Assembly: GCA_028282845.1 (NCBI GenBank)
Contig: JANQGY010000018.1
Location: forward strand, 1 to 64,000
Length of the DNA: 64,000 nt
Reading direction: 5' to 3'
DNA from: a bacterium
Lineage (GTDB): Bacteria > Fidelibacterota > Marinisomatia > Marinisomatales > JAHJCW01
Shown: in pieces, positions 52,547-60,504 of the stretch
How the letters are laid out: each line of letters opens with the position of its first letter
Position numbering within the stretch: the stretch's first letter is position 1
The notes under the pieces: generated by a model
The model's database searches: none
Seen by the model: only the letters and a program-made list of their open reading frames with translations
What the model was told of the DNA's origin: nothing
Position numbers and translations under genes: made by a program

Positions 52547-53665
52547 ATAAAGTGCTTGCTTAACTTTGCGCGCCAGCGATAGATAAGTTGTTAGTTTTCC
52601 GCCAAAAATATGTAGTAGGGTCGCTTCTCCGAATTTTAATAAATCAAGTTCATATTCACGTGATAAATTAGTCGGATTTTCAGCCTCGGCGATTAATGGT
52701 CGCACACCGATCCAGGAATCCTTCACATTTTGTCTTAAAATTTTAAAACCGGGTTTCAAATATTGATTAATATTTTCGATTAGATAATTTATATCACTTT
52801 CATTTATAGATATTTCATCGATCTTATCGGTTTCTTCTCTTTCGGTTGTACCGATAATAGTTTGGTTATTCTCCTGCTCAGGGATAACAAAGAAGATTCG
52901 CTTTTTCTTGGTTTGCATGAACATTAAGTCCTGCGTTAACAAACCATCTAAAGTAATATGGATACCACTGATTTTTCTTATCTTGTAATTCGCCGGTAAG
53001 GAATATTTTTCATTTACTTCGTCAATCCACGGGCCGGTGGCATTAATCAAAATTGGGGCTTCAAAAATAGCATTTTTTGCTTGGATGACGAAATTCAGTT
53101 CATTGTTAATAATTGAATGAACACTGCAATTCTCATAAAAACTTGCCCCGCTATCAATTGCATCCCGGGCAACCTTCTGAGTTAATTTTAGATCGTTGGT
53201 CTTGGCATCGTAATAATGAAAGACAGCTTTCAGACCATCGGTTTTAAAACTGGCGGCGTGAATGGAAAAATTCTTGCGTGGAATGATCCTTGAATGGTGT
53301 TGCCGATTTCTGCCGGACAACAAATCGTAGAATTTTAATCCTATCCGGATCATCCACGCCGGCCTTGGGCTTGGCTTATAGATCGGTATGTAGAAGGATT
53401 TCATTTTCACTAAGTCGGGATATATCTGCAATAATTCTTGCCGATCGTGTAATGCCTCATGTACAAGCTTGAATTGCATTGTTTCGAGATAACGCAGCCC
53501 GCCGTGAATTAATCGCGATGACTTTGATGAAGTACCGCTGCCGATAGTGGCTTTATCAATGACGGTTACTTTTCTACCCGATAGAGCCAATTCGCGCGCA
53601 ATTCCCGATCCATTGATCCCTGCTCCTAAGATGATAACATCCGATTTAATTATACTATTGCTCAT
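52523..53665 (-). CDS. glpD: FAD-dependent glycerol-3-phosphate dehydrogenase
   Basis: 380 residues from ATG 53665. Higher in-frame ATGs at 53698 and 53695 lie inside the tRNA terminator hairpin and would add a hydrophobic run that the family lacks. The FAD dinucleotide motif is IILGAGINGSGIA (GxGxxG), then SSKSSRLIHGGLRYLE, the family-typical segment, and ATGPWIDE, then FGGKLTTYL at the end. It oxidises glycerol-3-phosphate to dihydroxyacetone phosphate and passes electrons to quinone at the membrane face. Slightly shorter than E. coli GlpD (501), lacking the C-terminal cap, as in several non-proteobacterial forms. Confidence 0.9.
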   Translation of the reverse strand: MSNSIIKSDVIILGAGINGSGIARELALSGRKVTVIDKATIGSGTSSKSSRLIHGGLRYLETMQFKLVHEALHDRQELLQIYPDLVKMKSFYIPIYKPSPRPAWMIRIGLKFYDLLSGRNRQHHSRIIPRKNFSIHAASFKTDGLKAVFHYYDAKTNDLKLTQKVARDAIDSGASFYENCSVHSIINNELNFVIQAKNAIFEAPILINATGPWIDEVNEKYSLPANYKIRKISGIHITLDGLLTQDLMFMQTKKKRIFFVIPEQENNQTIIGTTEREETDKIDEISINESDINYLIENINQYLKPGFKILRQNVKDSWIGVRPLIAEAENPTNLSREYELDLLKFGEATLLHIFGGKLTTYLSLARKVKQALYKKNGKAT

Positions 53666-53684
53666 TTTCAGTAGTGAAATTAAA

Positions 53685-53712
53685 GAAAAAGCCATCAATA
53701 TTGATGGCTTTT
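53685..53712 (-). terminator. Rho-independent terminator of the tRNA gene
   Basis: AAAGCCATCAA / TTGATGGCTTT forms an 11-bp stem with a 2-base centre. On the minus strand it is followed by a T-rich tail (TTTTTCTTT). It lies between tRNA-Glu and the dehydrogenase gene on the same strand, so it ends the tRNA transcript. Confidence 0.75.
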
Positions 53713-53840
53713 AAGCGGTTTTAGCGTAGTCCGTCTATCTACTCCCGACAAGTCGAGATACTATAGATAAATGTATATTTTATAAAGTTAAGATAGTTGT
53801 GGCTTGCCAATCGTAATCAAATTTATGTGGTGTAGATTGG

Positions 53841-53912
53841 TAGCCCGTAGGGGAATCGAACCCCTGTTGCCAGGATGAAAACCTGGAGTCCTAACCACTA
53901 GACGAACGGGCC
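53841..53912 (-). tRNA. tRNA-Glu (anticodon TTC)
   Basis: A complete cloverleaf on the minus strand, 72 bases without CCA: acceptor GGCCCGT / ACGGGCT (the first pair is G-T), D arm GTCTAGTGGTTAGGAC, anticodon arm CCAGG-TTTTCAT-CCTGG with TTC at positions 34-36, variable loop, and T arm GGGG-TTCGATT-CCCC, with discriminator A73. It decodes GAA (and GAG by wobble). Confidence 0.97.
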
Positions 53913-53927
53913 AATATTTCAAAAATC

Positions 53928-53992
53928 GAAAAACAAATATCAAATTCCAAATACAAATTATAATATCCAAAATCCAACATCAAATATCCAAG
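53928..53992. repeat. Low-complexity CAAAT/CCAAA tract
   Basis: A run of short degenerate repeats of the form CAAATATCAAATTCCAAAT, CCAAAATCC, CAAATATCC lies upstream of tRNA-Glu. Similar AT-rich repeat tracts are common in intergenic DNA of this kind of genome. No function is suggested. The remaining bases to 54126 hold only the leader of the exonuclease gene. Confidence 0.45.
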
Positions 53993-54126
53993 TAAAAATA
54001 GCGCGGCGAATTTATCGCTTGTTGATGATTTGGCAAAGAATATTTATGATTCTTAGAGTGGCTTTTTATTTTCATTTATTTATCTTGTATATTCTTCACC
54101 AATTATTTTATAGAAAAGGAACTATT

Positions 54127-54888
54127 ATGAAATTATATTCATGGAATGTGAACGGTATTCGGGCAGCAGCCAAAAAAGGCTTTTTAGAGTGGTTAGACTC
54201 GATAAATGGAGATGTTATTTGCCTGCAGGAAACAAAAGCACACGCTGACCAATTATCAAAAGACATATTGGAAGATCATGGCTATCACACGATTTGGCAT
54301 TCGGCCGAAAAGCGCGGTTACAGCAGTGTAGCAACATTTTGTAAAGAAAAACCTTTATATGAACAAATCGGTTTAGGAATAGATAGATTTGATAGAGAAG
54401 GTCGTGTTATCATTACCGAGCATGAAAATTTTCTTCTATATAATATATATTTTCCAAACGGACAACGGGATCAGGAAAGACTTGATTACAAAATGGAATT
54501 TTATGAGGAATTATTAGAGATATTAAATGAGCAGGTGGAATCAGGTAATAATGTGGTAGTTGCCGGCGATTGGAACACAGCCCATAAAGAGATTGATCTG
54601 GCAAGGCCTAAAGATAACGTGAAGAACTCCGGTTTTTTACCGGAAGAGCGCGCTATGCTCGATAAATACGTAGAGAATGGCTATGTGGATACTTTCAGAT
54701 TGTTCCATCGGGAGCCGGACAGATACTCATGGTGGACTTACCGGATGGGAGCACGGGAGCGGAATGTCGGTTGGCGGATTGATTATTTTTGGATCAACGA
54801 ATCATTTGTTGAAAATGTAATTGACGCCGATATTCACGACGATGTTATGGGTTCCGATCATTGCCCGGTTTCACTTGAGGTAAAATAG
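54127..54888 (+). CDS. xth: Exodeoxyribonuclease III
   Basis: 253 residues from ATG 54127, preceded by AAAAGGAAC; an in-frame start 108 bases upstream adds a hydrophobic leader that the family does not have. Motifs of the EEP nuclease fold are present: YSWNVNGIRAA, ICLQETKA (metal-binding Glu), YFPNG, GDWNTAH, and the catalytic GSDHCP near the end. It removes nucleotides from 3' ends and cuts at abasic sites in DNA repair. It is followed by a methyltransferase after 3 bases and the AMP nucleosidase, in one plus-strand operon. Confidence 0.95.
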   Translation: MKLYSWNVNGIRAAAKKGFLEWLDSINGDVICLQETKAHADQLSKDILEDHGYHTIWHSAEKRGYSSVATFCKEKPLYEQIGLGIDRFDREGRVIITEHENFLLYNIYFPNGQRDQERLDYKMEFYEELLEILNEQVESGNNVVVAGDWNTAHKEIDLARPKDNVKNSGFLPEERAMLDKYVENGYVDTFRLFHREPDRYSWWTYRMGARERNVGWRIDYFWINESFVENVIDADIHDDVMGSDHCPVSLEVK

Positions 54889-54891
54889 ATA

Positions 54892-55497
54892 ATGCAATTC
54901 GGTCCCGACAAATGGAACGAACGTTATTCTTCTAAGGAATATGTTTATGGAAAAGAGCCCAATCAATTTTTGATTCAAAATTATGCAAAAATTCCAAAGG
55001 GCACTGTGCTCTGTGTTGCCGACGGTGAAGGTCGCAACAGCGTTTTTCTTGCCAAACAAGGCTACACTGTTACAGCAATAGATTTTTCTCAACAGGCGAT
55101 TGAGAAGACAAAGCAGTTAGCTAATGAGCATGGAGTTACTGTTAATACCGTCTGTGCCGATCTGTTAGATCATGATTTTGGTGTAAATAAATTTTCAGGG
55201 ATCATTTCAATATATGCACACTTTAGTTCCCAAAATATTATTCATTTACATGCCAAATATTATGCAGCTCTGCAAACGGATGGTGTGTTTTTGATGGAGG
55301 CTTTTGCCAAAGAACAATTACCGTTGGACTCCGGTGGGCCGAAAAATATTGATTTATTGTATTCTATTGACAATATTGAAAAATCCTTTCCGGCGGGTGA
55401 AATACAATTATTGAAAAAGGATGTTGTTTATTTACATGAAGGTGATTTGCATGACGGTAAAGCAGTTGTTGTTCGGGCGGTCGTAAGGAAATCATAG
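54892..55497 (+). CDS. SAM-dependent class I methyltransferase
   Basis: 201 residues. The S-adenosylmethionine site is VLCVADGEGRNSVFLA (motif I), with AIDFSQQAI (motif II, acidic residue on strand 2). The protein starts with WNERYSSKEYVYGKEPN, typical of the TehB/UbiE-like group with N-terminal D-K-W-N-E-R-Y. Its substrate is unknown; small-molecule or thiol targets are common for the group. 3 bases after exonuclease III and 8 bases before AMP nucleosidase. Confidence 0.87.
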   Translation: MQFGPDKWNERYSSKEYVYGKEPNQFLIQNYAKIPKGTVLCVADGEGRNSVFLAKQGYTVTAIDFSQQAIEKTKQLANEHGVTVNTVCADLLDHDFGVNKFSGIISIYAHFSSQNIIHLHAKYYAALQTDGVFLMEAFAKEQLPLDSGGPKNIDLLYSIDNIEKSFPAGEIQLLKKDVVYLHEGDLHDGKAVVVRAVVRKS

Positions 55498-55505
55498 GAG
55501 GTATT

Positions 55506-56279
55506 ATGAAATCAAAATTAGAAATAGCTGAAAATTGGCTAAAGCGTTACACCGGTTCCGGTGTAAATGAATTAGGTGAATGGATATTATTGACAAATTT
55601 CCAAGATTATGTTGATCGCTTTGCGGAAAGATTTAATTCAGATGTTAAAGGCATCGGCGGACCAATGACATCAACCACCAATCAGGATGGATTAAGTATA
55701 ATCAATTTTGGTATGGGTAGTGCCAATGCGGCTACTATCATGGATCTGTTATCGAGCAAGAAGCCGAAAGGAGTGTTAATGCTTGGCAAATGCGGGGGAC
55801 TGAAAAAGAGTACGGACATCGGACATTTTATTTTACCGAGCGCCGCCATCAGGGGCGATGGTACCAGTGACGATTATTTTCCGGAAGTCGTGCCGGCGAT
55901 GCCTTCTTTTAAATTGCATAAATATGTTTCTGAAATATTAGTGGATCATAACTTAGAATACCGCACAGGTGTTGTTTATACCACAAACCGAAGAATATGG
56001 GAATGGGATGAGCGGTTTAAACGTTATTTACGCAAAGTACGGGCGTTAGGAATTGATATGGAAACGGCAACCGTTTTCATTACCGGACTAGCCAACGAAA
56101 TTGTCCGTGGCGCATTATTGTTAGTATCGGATAGACCGATGGTGCCGGAAGGCGTCAAAACAGCCGAATCAGACAAGCAAGTCACTAAGAAATTTGCTCA
56201 GTTGCATCTTGATGTTGGAATTCAAACGCTGACCACGATCGAGAAAAAAGGCGACAAGATCAAACATTTCGGTTATTAA
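55506..56279 (+). CDS. amn: AMP nucleosidase
   Basis: 257 residues, of the short type found in Bacteroidetes-related bacteria, without the N-terminal regulatory domain of the E. coli enzyme (484). The phosphorylase-like core shows NFGMGSANAATIMDLL, LMLGKCGGLK, GHFILPSAAIRGDGTSDDYF and GIDMETATVF, followed by LLLVSDRPM with the catalytic Asp. It splits AMP into adenine and ribose 5-phosphate. Good ribosome site (AGGAGGTATT) before ATG. Confidence 0.92.
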   Translation: MKSKLEIAENWLKRYTGSGVNELGEWILLTNFQDYVDRFAERFNSDVKGIGGPMTSTTNQDGLSIINFGMGSANAATIMDLLSSKKPKGVLMLGKCGGLKKSTDIGHFILPSAAIRGDGTSDDYFPEVVPAMPSFKLHKYVSEILVDHNLEYRTGVVYTTNRRIWEWDERFKRYLRKVRALGIDMETATVFITGLANEIVRGALLLVSDRPMVPEGVKTAESDKQVTKKFAQLHLDVGIQTLTTIEKKGDKIKHFGY

Positions 56280-56355
56280 AGCTAAATGGAATTATTGTTA
56301 GTTTTTCTCTTCTGTCGGGCTGTGATGAATATTACAACTCGCAATGATCTATCGT

Positions 56356-57195
56356 TTATATTGACAAAGAAAATATTATAGTTGAATATCTACTGATGCT
56401 TCTCTGCCCGATATATTCTTTGCTCTTAAAGTGTGTAATAAGCTTAAACCCAATTCTATCATAGCGAAATTCCAATCCCGCTTGGAATTGATGCACCGGG
56501 CTAACTATCTTGACACCATATTCATAATTGTCAAAACCGGTTAGAAATACATTTCTTGACACATTTGAAATAGCATAGGACAAAAAGATATTTGCACCAC
56601 CGCCTTGTATTAATAATCCGTTAATGTTGCTTAACATTTCTATTCCAACCGCCTGTTGTATTTTGATATTTCCTAATTCAACATCAAGAAATGGTGCAAA
56701 GTTCAATGGTGCAAAATCCACTAGGTATTCAATCCTTGGATTAAAGATATAGCCAAGCCTTGTTTGGACTTGACTGTCCCATCCTTGAAAGAGAACATCA
56801 CCGATCATTTTGTGAATGGCATCCTGCACGTCCTGAGCAAAGGAATATTTACCGGTTGAGCCTAATTTTGTGCTCAGCATGAACCGCCAATCATCAATAA
56901 AATATTCATATTGCAATCCAAGGTAGCCGTATCCGGCATAGGGATGCGTATCGGGTTGCGGTTCTGATAGATCACAATCATTTTTACTTGGCGTATAAGT
57001 ATCAATTTGATATTTCACTGTCAAAGGAATTGACCCGAATCTATAAGCTAAACCGATTGAACCGGTATAATCTTGATCGGTTTGGAACAGTGCATCATTG
57101 ACGATCATGACTTCAAATTGATTATTAGGTTCGGTAGTATTTTGGCCGTAAACCGAATACAAACATAAAAGAAATATGGCGATCAAATGACGCAT
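56356..57195 (-). CDS. LpxR-like lipid A deacylase (DUF2219)
   Basis: 279 residues with a signal peptide (residues 1-17, ending VYGQNT). The sequence fits the DUF2219 outer-membrane barrel family: an N-terminal VNDALFQTDQDYTGS strand (N-D and T-D-x-x-Y-T motif), DTHPYAGYGYLG, and a middle GWDSQVQTRLG, then GVKIVSPVHQFQAGL near the end. In LpxR these hold the catalytic Asn/His/Ser and calcium ligands, and the enzyme removes the 3'-linked acyl chains of lipid A in the outer membrane. The catalytic His that I expect is not obvious in the same place, so activity is less sure. Confidence 0.78.
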   Translation of the reverse strand: MRHLIAIFLLCLYSVYGQNTTEPNNQFEVMIVNDALFQTDQDYTGSIGLAYRFGSIPLTVKYQIDTYTPSKNDCDLSEPQPDTHPYAGYGYLGLQYEYFIDDWRFMLSTKLGSTGKYSFAQDVQDAIHKMIGDVLFQGWDSQVQTRLGYIFNPRIEYLVDFAPLNFAPFLDVELGNIKIQQAVGIEMLSNINGLLIQGGGANIFLSYAISNVSRNVFLTGFDNYEYGVKIVSPVHQFQAGLEFRYDRIGFKLITHFKSKEYIGQRSISRYSTIIFSLSI

Positions 57196-57199
57196 AATT

Positions 57200-58330
57200 T
57201 TATAGCATCAGTTCTACTGCTATGGCATCAGCAAATTGCAGTCCTCGCTGATTCAATCTAAGGTTACTGTTATCTATGATTATCATATCAGGATATTTAT
57301 TCCGAATCTTTTGCACACTATCTTTTAGTTCTATAATCCTATTATCAGGAATCTTATTCAGTGCTACACCATCAATCATTCGCAATCCAAAGCCGACTAT
57401 TTCGTTAATTCTATCATTTTCGCTGATATAATCGTATGATTCAATTGGTGACTTATCGTTCTCGATCATCAAAATATACTGTTCCAAATTACTGTAATTA
57501 TTCCATCGCTTTAAACCGTCAAAACTATGCGCCGATGCCCCGAAACCGATGTATTTGTCATGATTCCAATAATGCAAATTATGTAAGCACTCTTTGCCGG
57601 CTTTTGAAAAATTTGATATTTCATATTGCCGATATTTATTCTTGCTCAATATTTCGGTCGCAGTATTATATAAATCAATCTGCATTTCATCATCAGGAAT
57701 TTGGATCGTTTTTTTATTCACCAAATCATTTAGTACCGTTCCATTTTCTACGGTCAATGAATAGGCCGAAATATGCTCGGGATCCAATTCGACTAATTCA
57801 TTTAGATCATTTTTCCAATCATTTGCCGATTGGTCGGTAATATTATAGATCAGATCACAATTGATATTATCAAAACCGGCTTTCCGCGCTGAGTTAAATG
57901 TGTTGACTGCATCATCGGACGTATGAATCCGAGAAAGGAACTTCAATAATTCGGGATTGAAAGATTGAATACCAATTGATAAGCGATTTATGCCAAGTGT
58001 CCGAAAATCTTGTAATTTGTCGAGCGGCGCTTCACCGGGATTGGCTTCCAATGTAAATTCAATATTATTGCTTAAGTCAAAACTTTTGTCTAACGCAGAA
58101 ATGATTTTTTCCAATTGAGTCTGAGATAAAATACTCGGTGTGCCGCCACCAATGAATACCGTATCAAATTTCCATTTACTGACGTCAGTATCGGAATTTT
58201 TTATTTCCGCGATCAGGGCATTGACAAAATTATCAATCCGGTCATCCTGTTCGGCAACTGAATAAAAATCGCAGTAAATACATTTTGTAATACAAAATGG
58301 AATATGTATGTATATTCCCGCTGTTTGCAT
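57200..58330 (-). CDS. hemW: Heme chaperone HemW (radical SAM, oxygen-independent CPO-like)
   Basis: 376 residues from ATG 58330. The radical SAM motif CITKCIYC (CxxxCxxC) is at residues 13-20. Later motifs FIGGGTPSIL, NPGEAP, RLSIGIQSFN and YWNHDKYIGFGASAHSF are those of the HemW branch rather than HemN. HemW binds heme and S-adenosylmethionine and is thought to pass heme to membrane proteins. It ends 4 bases before the LpxR-like gene. A TTG 15 bases upstream is an unlikely start. Confidence 0.93.
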   Translation of the reverse strand: MQTAGIYIHIPFCITKCIYCDFYSVAEQDDRIDNFVNALIAEIKNSDTDVSKWKFDTVFIGGGTPSILSQTQLEKIISALDKSFDLSNNIEFTLEANPGEAPLDKLQDFRTLGINRLSIGIQSFNPELLKFLSRIHTSDDAVNTFNSARKAGFDNINCDLIYNITDQSANDWKNDLNELVELDPEHISAYSLTVENGTVLNDLVNKKTIQIPDDEMQIDLYNTATEILSKNKYRQYEISNFSKAGKECLHNLHYWNHDKYIGFGASAHSFDGLKRWNNYSNLEQYILMIENDKSPIESYDYISENDRINEIVGFGLRMIDGVALNKIPDNRIIELKDSVQKIRNKYPDMIIIDNSNLRLNQRGLQFADAIAVELML

Positions 58331-58384
58331 GACAAAAGTTACCAAAAATTTATATACTCAAAAAAGTTGTTGAACCCCATCTTT

Positions 58385-58408
58385 ATCTTCCCCAGTTTTG
58401 GGGAAGAT
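58385..58408. repeat. Hairpin ATCTTCCCC-AGTTTT-GGGGAAGAT before the DUF559 gene
   Basis: A perfect 9-bp inverted repeat with a 6-base loop. Its right arm contains GGGGAAG, which is the likely Shine-Dalgarno of the DUF559 gene, 10 bases before the ATG at 58417. If the hairpin forms in the mRNA, it would hide the ribosome site. A similar hairpin follows the gene at 58792-58813. Confidence 0.65.
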
Positions 58409-58416
58409 ATTTGATT

Positions 58417-58791
58417 ATGAAATATTCGACATTACCAAAACCACCAAAGAATTCAACACAGATAGCACGGGTACTAAGAAATAATATGACCGAACCCGAA
58501 TGGAAATTGTGGGGACATATTAGACGAAAACAATTAGGTGTAAAATTTAAAAGACAGGTACCAATTGGAAATTATATTGTAGATTTTTTTGCATTGAAAA
58601 TTGGATTAGTGATCGAAGTAGATGGCAGTCAACATCTGACTGAAAAAGGAGCACAAAAAGATAAAATCAGAAGTGAATTTTTAGAGAAATATGGAATCAA
58701 AATCATTAGATATACGAACTTGGATATTTTTGAAAACATCAACGGTGTTTTGGAAAATATTAATTATACAATCAATAAATTAAAGCCCTAG
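58417..58791 (+). CDS. DUF559 protein (PD-(D/E)XK-like endonuclease domain)
   Basis: 124 residues from ATG 58417; a TTG six bases upstream is also possible. The family motifs are plain: ARVLRNNMTEPEWKLWGHIR at the N-terminus, FKRQVPIGNYIVDFF and the active-site-like IEVDGSQH, then EKYGIKIIRYTN. The fold is similar to very-short-patch-repair and other restriction-like nucleases, with Asp, and Glu in the IEVDG strand. Function in vivo is unknown; such genes are common as isolated, movable units. It is bracketed by two similar GC-rich hairpins, closely flanking the coding region. Confidence 0.85.
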   Translation: MKYSTLPKPPKNSTQIARVLRNNMTEPEWKLWGHIRRKQLGVKFKRQVPIGNYIVDFFALKIGLVIEVDGSQHLTEKGAQKDKIRSEFLEKYGIKIIRYTNLDIFENINGVLENINYTINKLKP

Positions 58792-58813
58792 TCCTCCCCA
58801 ACTATGGGGAGGA
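58792..58813. repeat. Hairpin TCCTCCCC-AACTAT-GGGGAGGA after the DUF559 gene
   Basis: A perfect 8-bp inverted repeat with a 6-base loop, beginning one base after the stop codon of the DUF559 gene. Its core CCCCA-N4-TGGGGA resembles the hairpin at 58385-58408 on the other side. There is no T tract, so it is a weak terminator candidate. Confidence 0.65.
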
Positions 58814-58859
58814 TTTAGGCGGGGTTTATTAAATTCAAATAAGAATTAAAGAGGAAACG

Positions 58860-59537
58860 ATGCTGAAAAGACTCAATAGTATTTTAATATTTATTTTAAT
58901 CATACTATCAAATTTATTTGGCCAAATCGGGCAATTACGTGTCGGTTTTGACATTGACGACACAACACTATACTCCGAACAGGCTTTTGTCGCCGCTCCC
59001 CGAAATGCGGAGGGTAATCTCGATTATGCCTGGATAAATATGCACGACAAAGAATACTCTTTGCCAATTACACCGGTAATTACCTTGATTGATTATTTCC
59101 GTGCGCATGGGCATGAAGTATATTTTATTACAGCTCGTCCCGGTGTAAATGGCGACAGTGTCGCGGCTTTCTTAACGCGTACGCTCAATTTTGCAGTGCA
59201 GGCGGATAGTAATTTATTCTTTTCTCCAAAAGAAACGAATGGCGATTTCCGCTATACTACTAAACATATAAAAATGCGGGAACTCAACCTTGACCTATAT
59301 TATGGTGATTCTGATACGGATATAATCGCCGCCCTTAAGGCCGATGTTCATCCGGTAAGGGTTGTTAGAAGTTCCGAGTCGATCAAGGAATATGGCAGCA
59401 ATTATTTTGGCAATACTAATAAAGGCAATACTGCCAAAGCACCTTTTGATGCGATTGACCTCGAAATGTTTTATCGAGCAAATGTCGGTATTTTCGGTGA
59501 GTCGATTTATCCGATTACGTGGAGTCCAAAGAAGTGA
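58860..59537 (+). CDS. Class B acid phosphatase (HAD superfamily)
   Basis: 225 residues with a signal peptide (residues 1-21, ending NLFGQ), so periplasmic. The HAD motif I is FDIDDTTLYS (nucleophile Asp31, acid-base Asp33), motif II ITARPG, motif III Lys in TKHIKM, and motif IV YYGDSDTDI. This matches the AphA/class B family, which releases phosphate from nucleotides and other esters. Length is normal for the family. A damaged second copy of its 3' end is found at 61593-61676, on the other side of the M23/nuclease genes. Confidence 0.92.
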   Translation: MLKRLNSILIFILIILSNLFGQIGQLRVGFDIDDTTLYSEQAFVAAPRNAEGNLDYAWINMHDKEYSLPITPVITLIDYFRAHGHEVYFITARPGVNGDSVAAFLTRTLNFAVQADSNLFFSPKETNGDFRYTTKHIKMRELNLDLYYGDSDTDIIAALKADVHPVRVVRSSESIKEYGSNYFGNTNKGNTAKAPFDAIDLEMFYRANVGIFGESIYPITWSPKK

Positions 59538-59571
59538 ATGTTAGAACAATTCCTACGATAACCTGCATTTA

Positions 59572-60387
59572 CTAATTTCCATAGAAATGCAATCCGTGGT
59601 TCATCGGATTTCCAAAACCATAACCAACATTTGAATTCCAGTATCCGTAAGACCAATCACCAGTTGACGGTTCTGTAAGGTCAGCTGCTTTTGAGCCATA
59701 AAATTCTTCGTTACCATCGTCTGAGGGTCTGTAATATCTAATCTCAAAATGAAGATGAGGACCACCAACTGTACCAGAATATAAATGTTTTGAAACAGTG
59801 TCCCCAACACTTACAAACTGACCATCTAATGAGGAAAATTTAGCTTCATCCAAATCTAAGTCAATGTGACCGTAAAGTGTAACTAATTTACCAACAATCT
59901 GATTTGAGGAATCCTGAATTTCTTTTGTTATTGATAAGTAGTGGCGATATTTTTCTGCATCTTTTACTGTTCTAACAATACCATCATGGGAAGCATAAAG
60001 AATAACTTCTGTTTCATTGTTTTCTATATGTAAATCAACTGCCTCGTGATGTTGAGATGCTCCTTTTAGTGCGCCAAATTCACCTATGGAAGGAACCGTA
60101 AATGAGGGCATTAGTCCAGATGCATTTGCCAATGGATTATAAAATTCAATTTTACGAACCTGTTCAAGAAAGTTATTCACTTCAATTCTAAAAGAGTCAT
60201 TGTTATCAGAAATGTAATATGCTGGTGTTAACATATCTTGATAACCATTTTCCTCACTATTAGAATTGTTAACCGGACTATTGTTACTACAACCAGAAAT
60301 AGAAATTAGTATAACAAGGATGGCGGGTGTATAGGACCTAAAACTATTTCGAATGGAAAGTAATAATATTATAAGGATTGTATTCAT
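59572..60387 (-). CDS. M23 (LytM-type) peptidase lipoprotein
   Basis: 271 residues. A hydrophobic N-terminus ending SISGC is a lipoprotein signal, though it is preceded by a longer than usual basic start. The peptidase domain (about 105-225) has the zinc-binding residues of M23: His and Asp in HEAVDLH (near 114-118) and the second pair in GGPHLHFE (His211, His213), with YGHI carrying the catalytic His. Normally M23 enzymes cut peptidoglycan cross-bridges, or act as binding scaffolds when the residues are lost; here all are present. Its minus-strand place among integron-like parts suggests a mobile cassette. Confidence 0.85.
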   Translation of the reverse strand: MNTILIILLLSIRNSFRSYTPAILVILISISGCSNNSPVNNSNSEENGYQDMLTPAYYISDNNDSFRIEVNNFLEQVRKIEFYNPLANASGLMPSFTVPSIGEFGALKGASQHHEAVDLHIENNETEVILYASHDGIVRTVKDAEKYRHYLSITKEIQDSSNQIVGKLVTLYGHIDLDLDEAKFSSLDGQFVSVGDTVSKHLYSGTVGGPHLHFEIRYYRPSDDGNEEFYGSKAADLTEPSTGDWSYGYWNSNVGYGFGNPMNHGLHFYGN

Positions 60388-60417
60388 CAGATTTTCCTTT
60401 TTACAAAATCATTTTGC

Positions 60418-60491
60418 TCTCTAATGTCCCGCATAAGCCACCGACAAAAGGTGTAGCCTTTTGGGGATCGGGCTGAATGTCCTTGTTAGCC
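60418..60491. repeat. attC-like imperfect palindrome
   Basis: A 74-base GC-richer segment between two minus-strand genes. Its tip is a perfect hairpin CAAAAGG-TGTAG-CCTTTTG (60445-60463). Outside it, GCATAAGCCACCGA pairs imperfectly with TCGGGCTGAATGT, and the ends carry CTCTAAT and GTTAGCC, close to the RYYYAAC and GTTRRRY core sites of integron attC sites. The outer bases are not perfect matches (T for C at one end, C for R at the other). Confidence 0.5.
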
Positions 60492-60504
60492 TCATTTTAG
60501 TTAG

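Noticed and set aside
54019..54126. N-terminal membrane extension of exonuclease III
   Set aside because: The ATG at 54127 has a good ribosome site and matches the family start; the upstream hydrophobic stretch is not part of known Xth proteins.
56280..56355. Lipoprotein-like fragment (SFSLLSGCDEYYNSQ, plus strand) after the AMP nucleosidase gene
   Set aside because: Only about 15 residues look like a lipobox; no start, no downstream domain and no paralogue in the window to support it.
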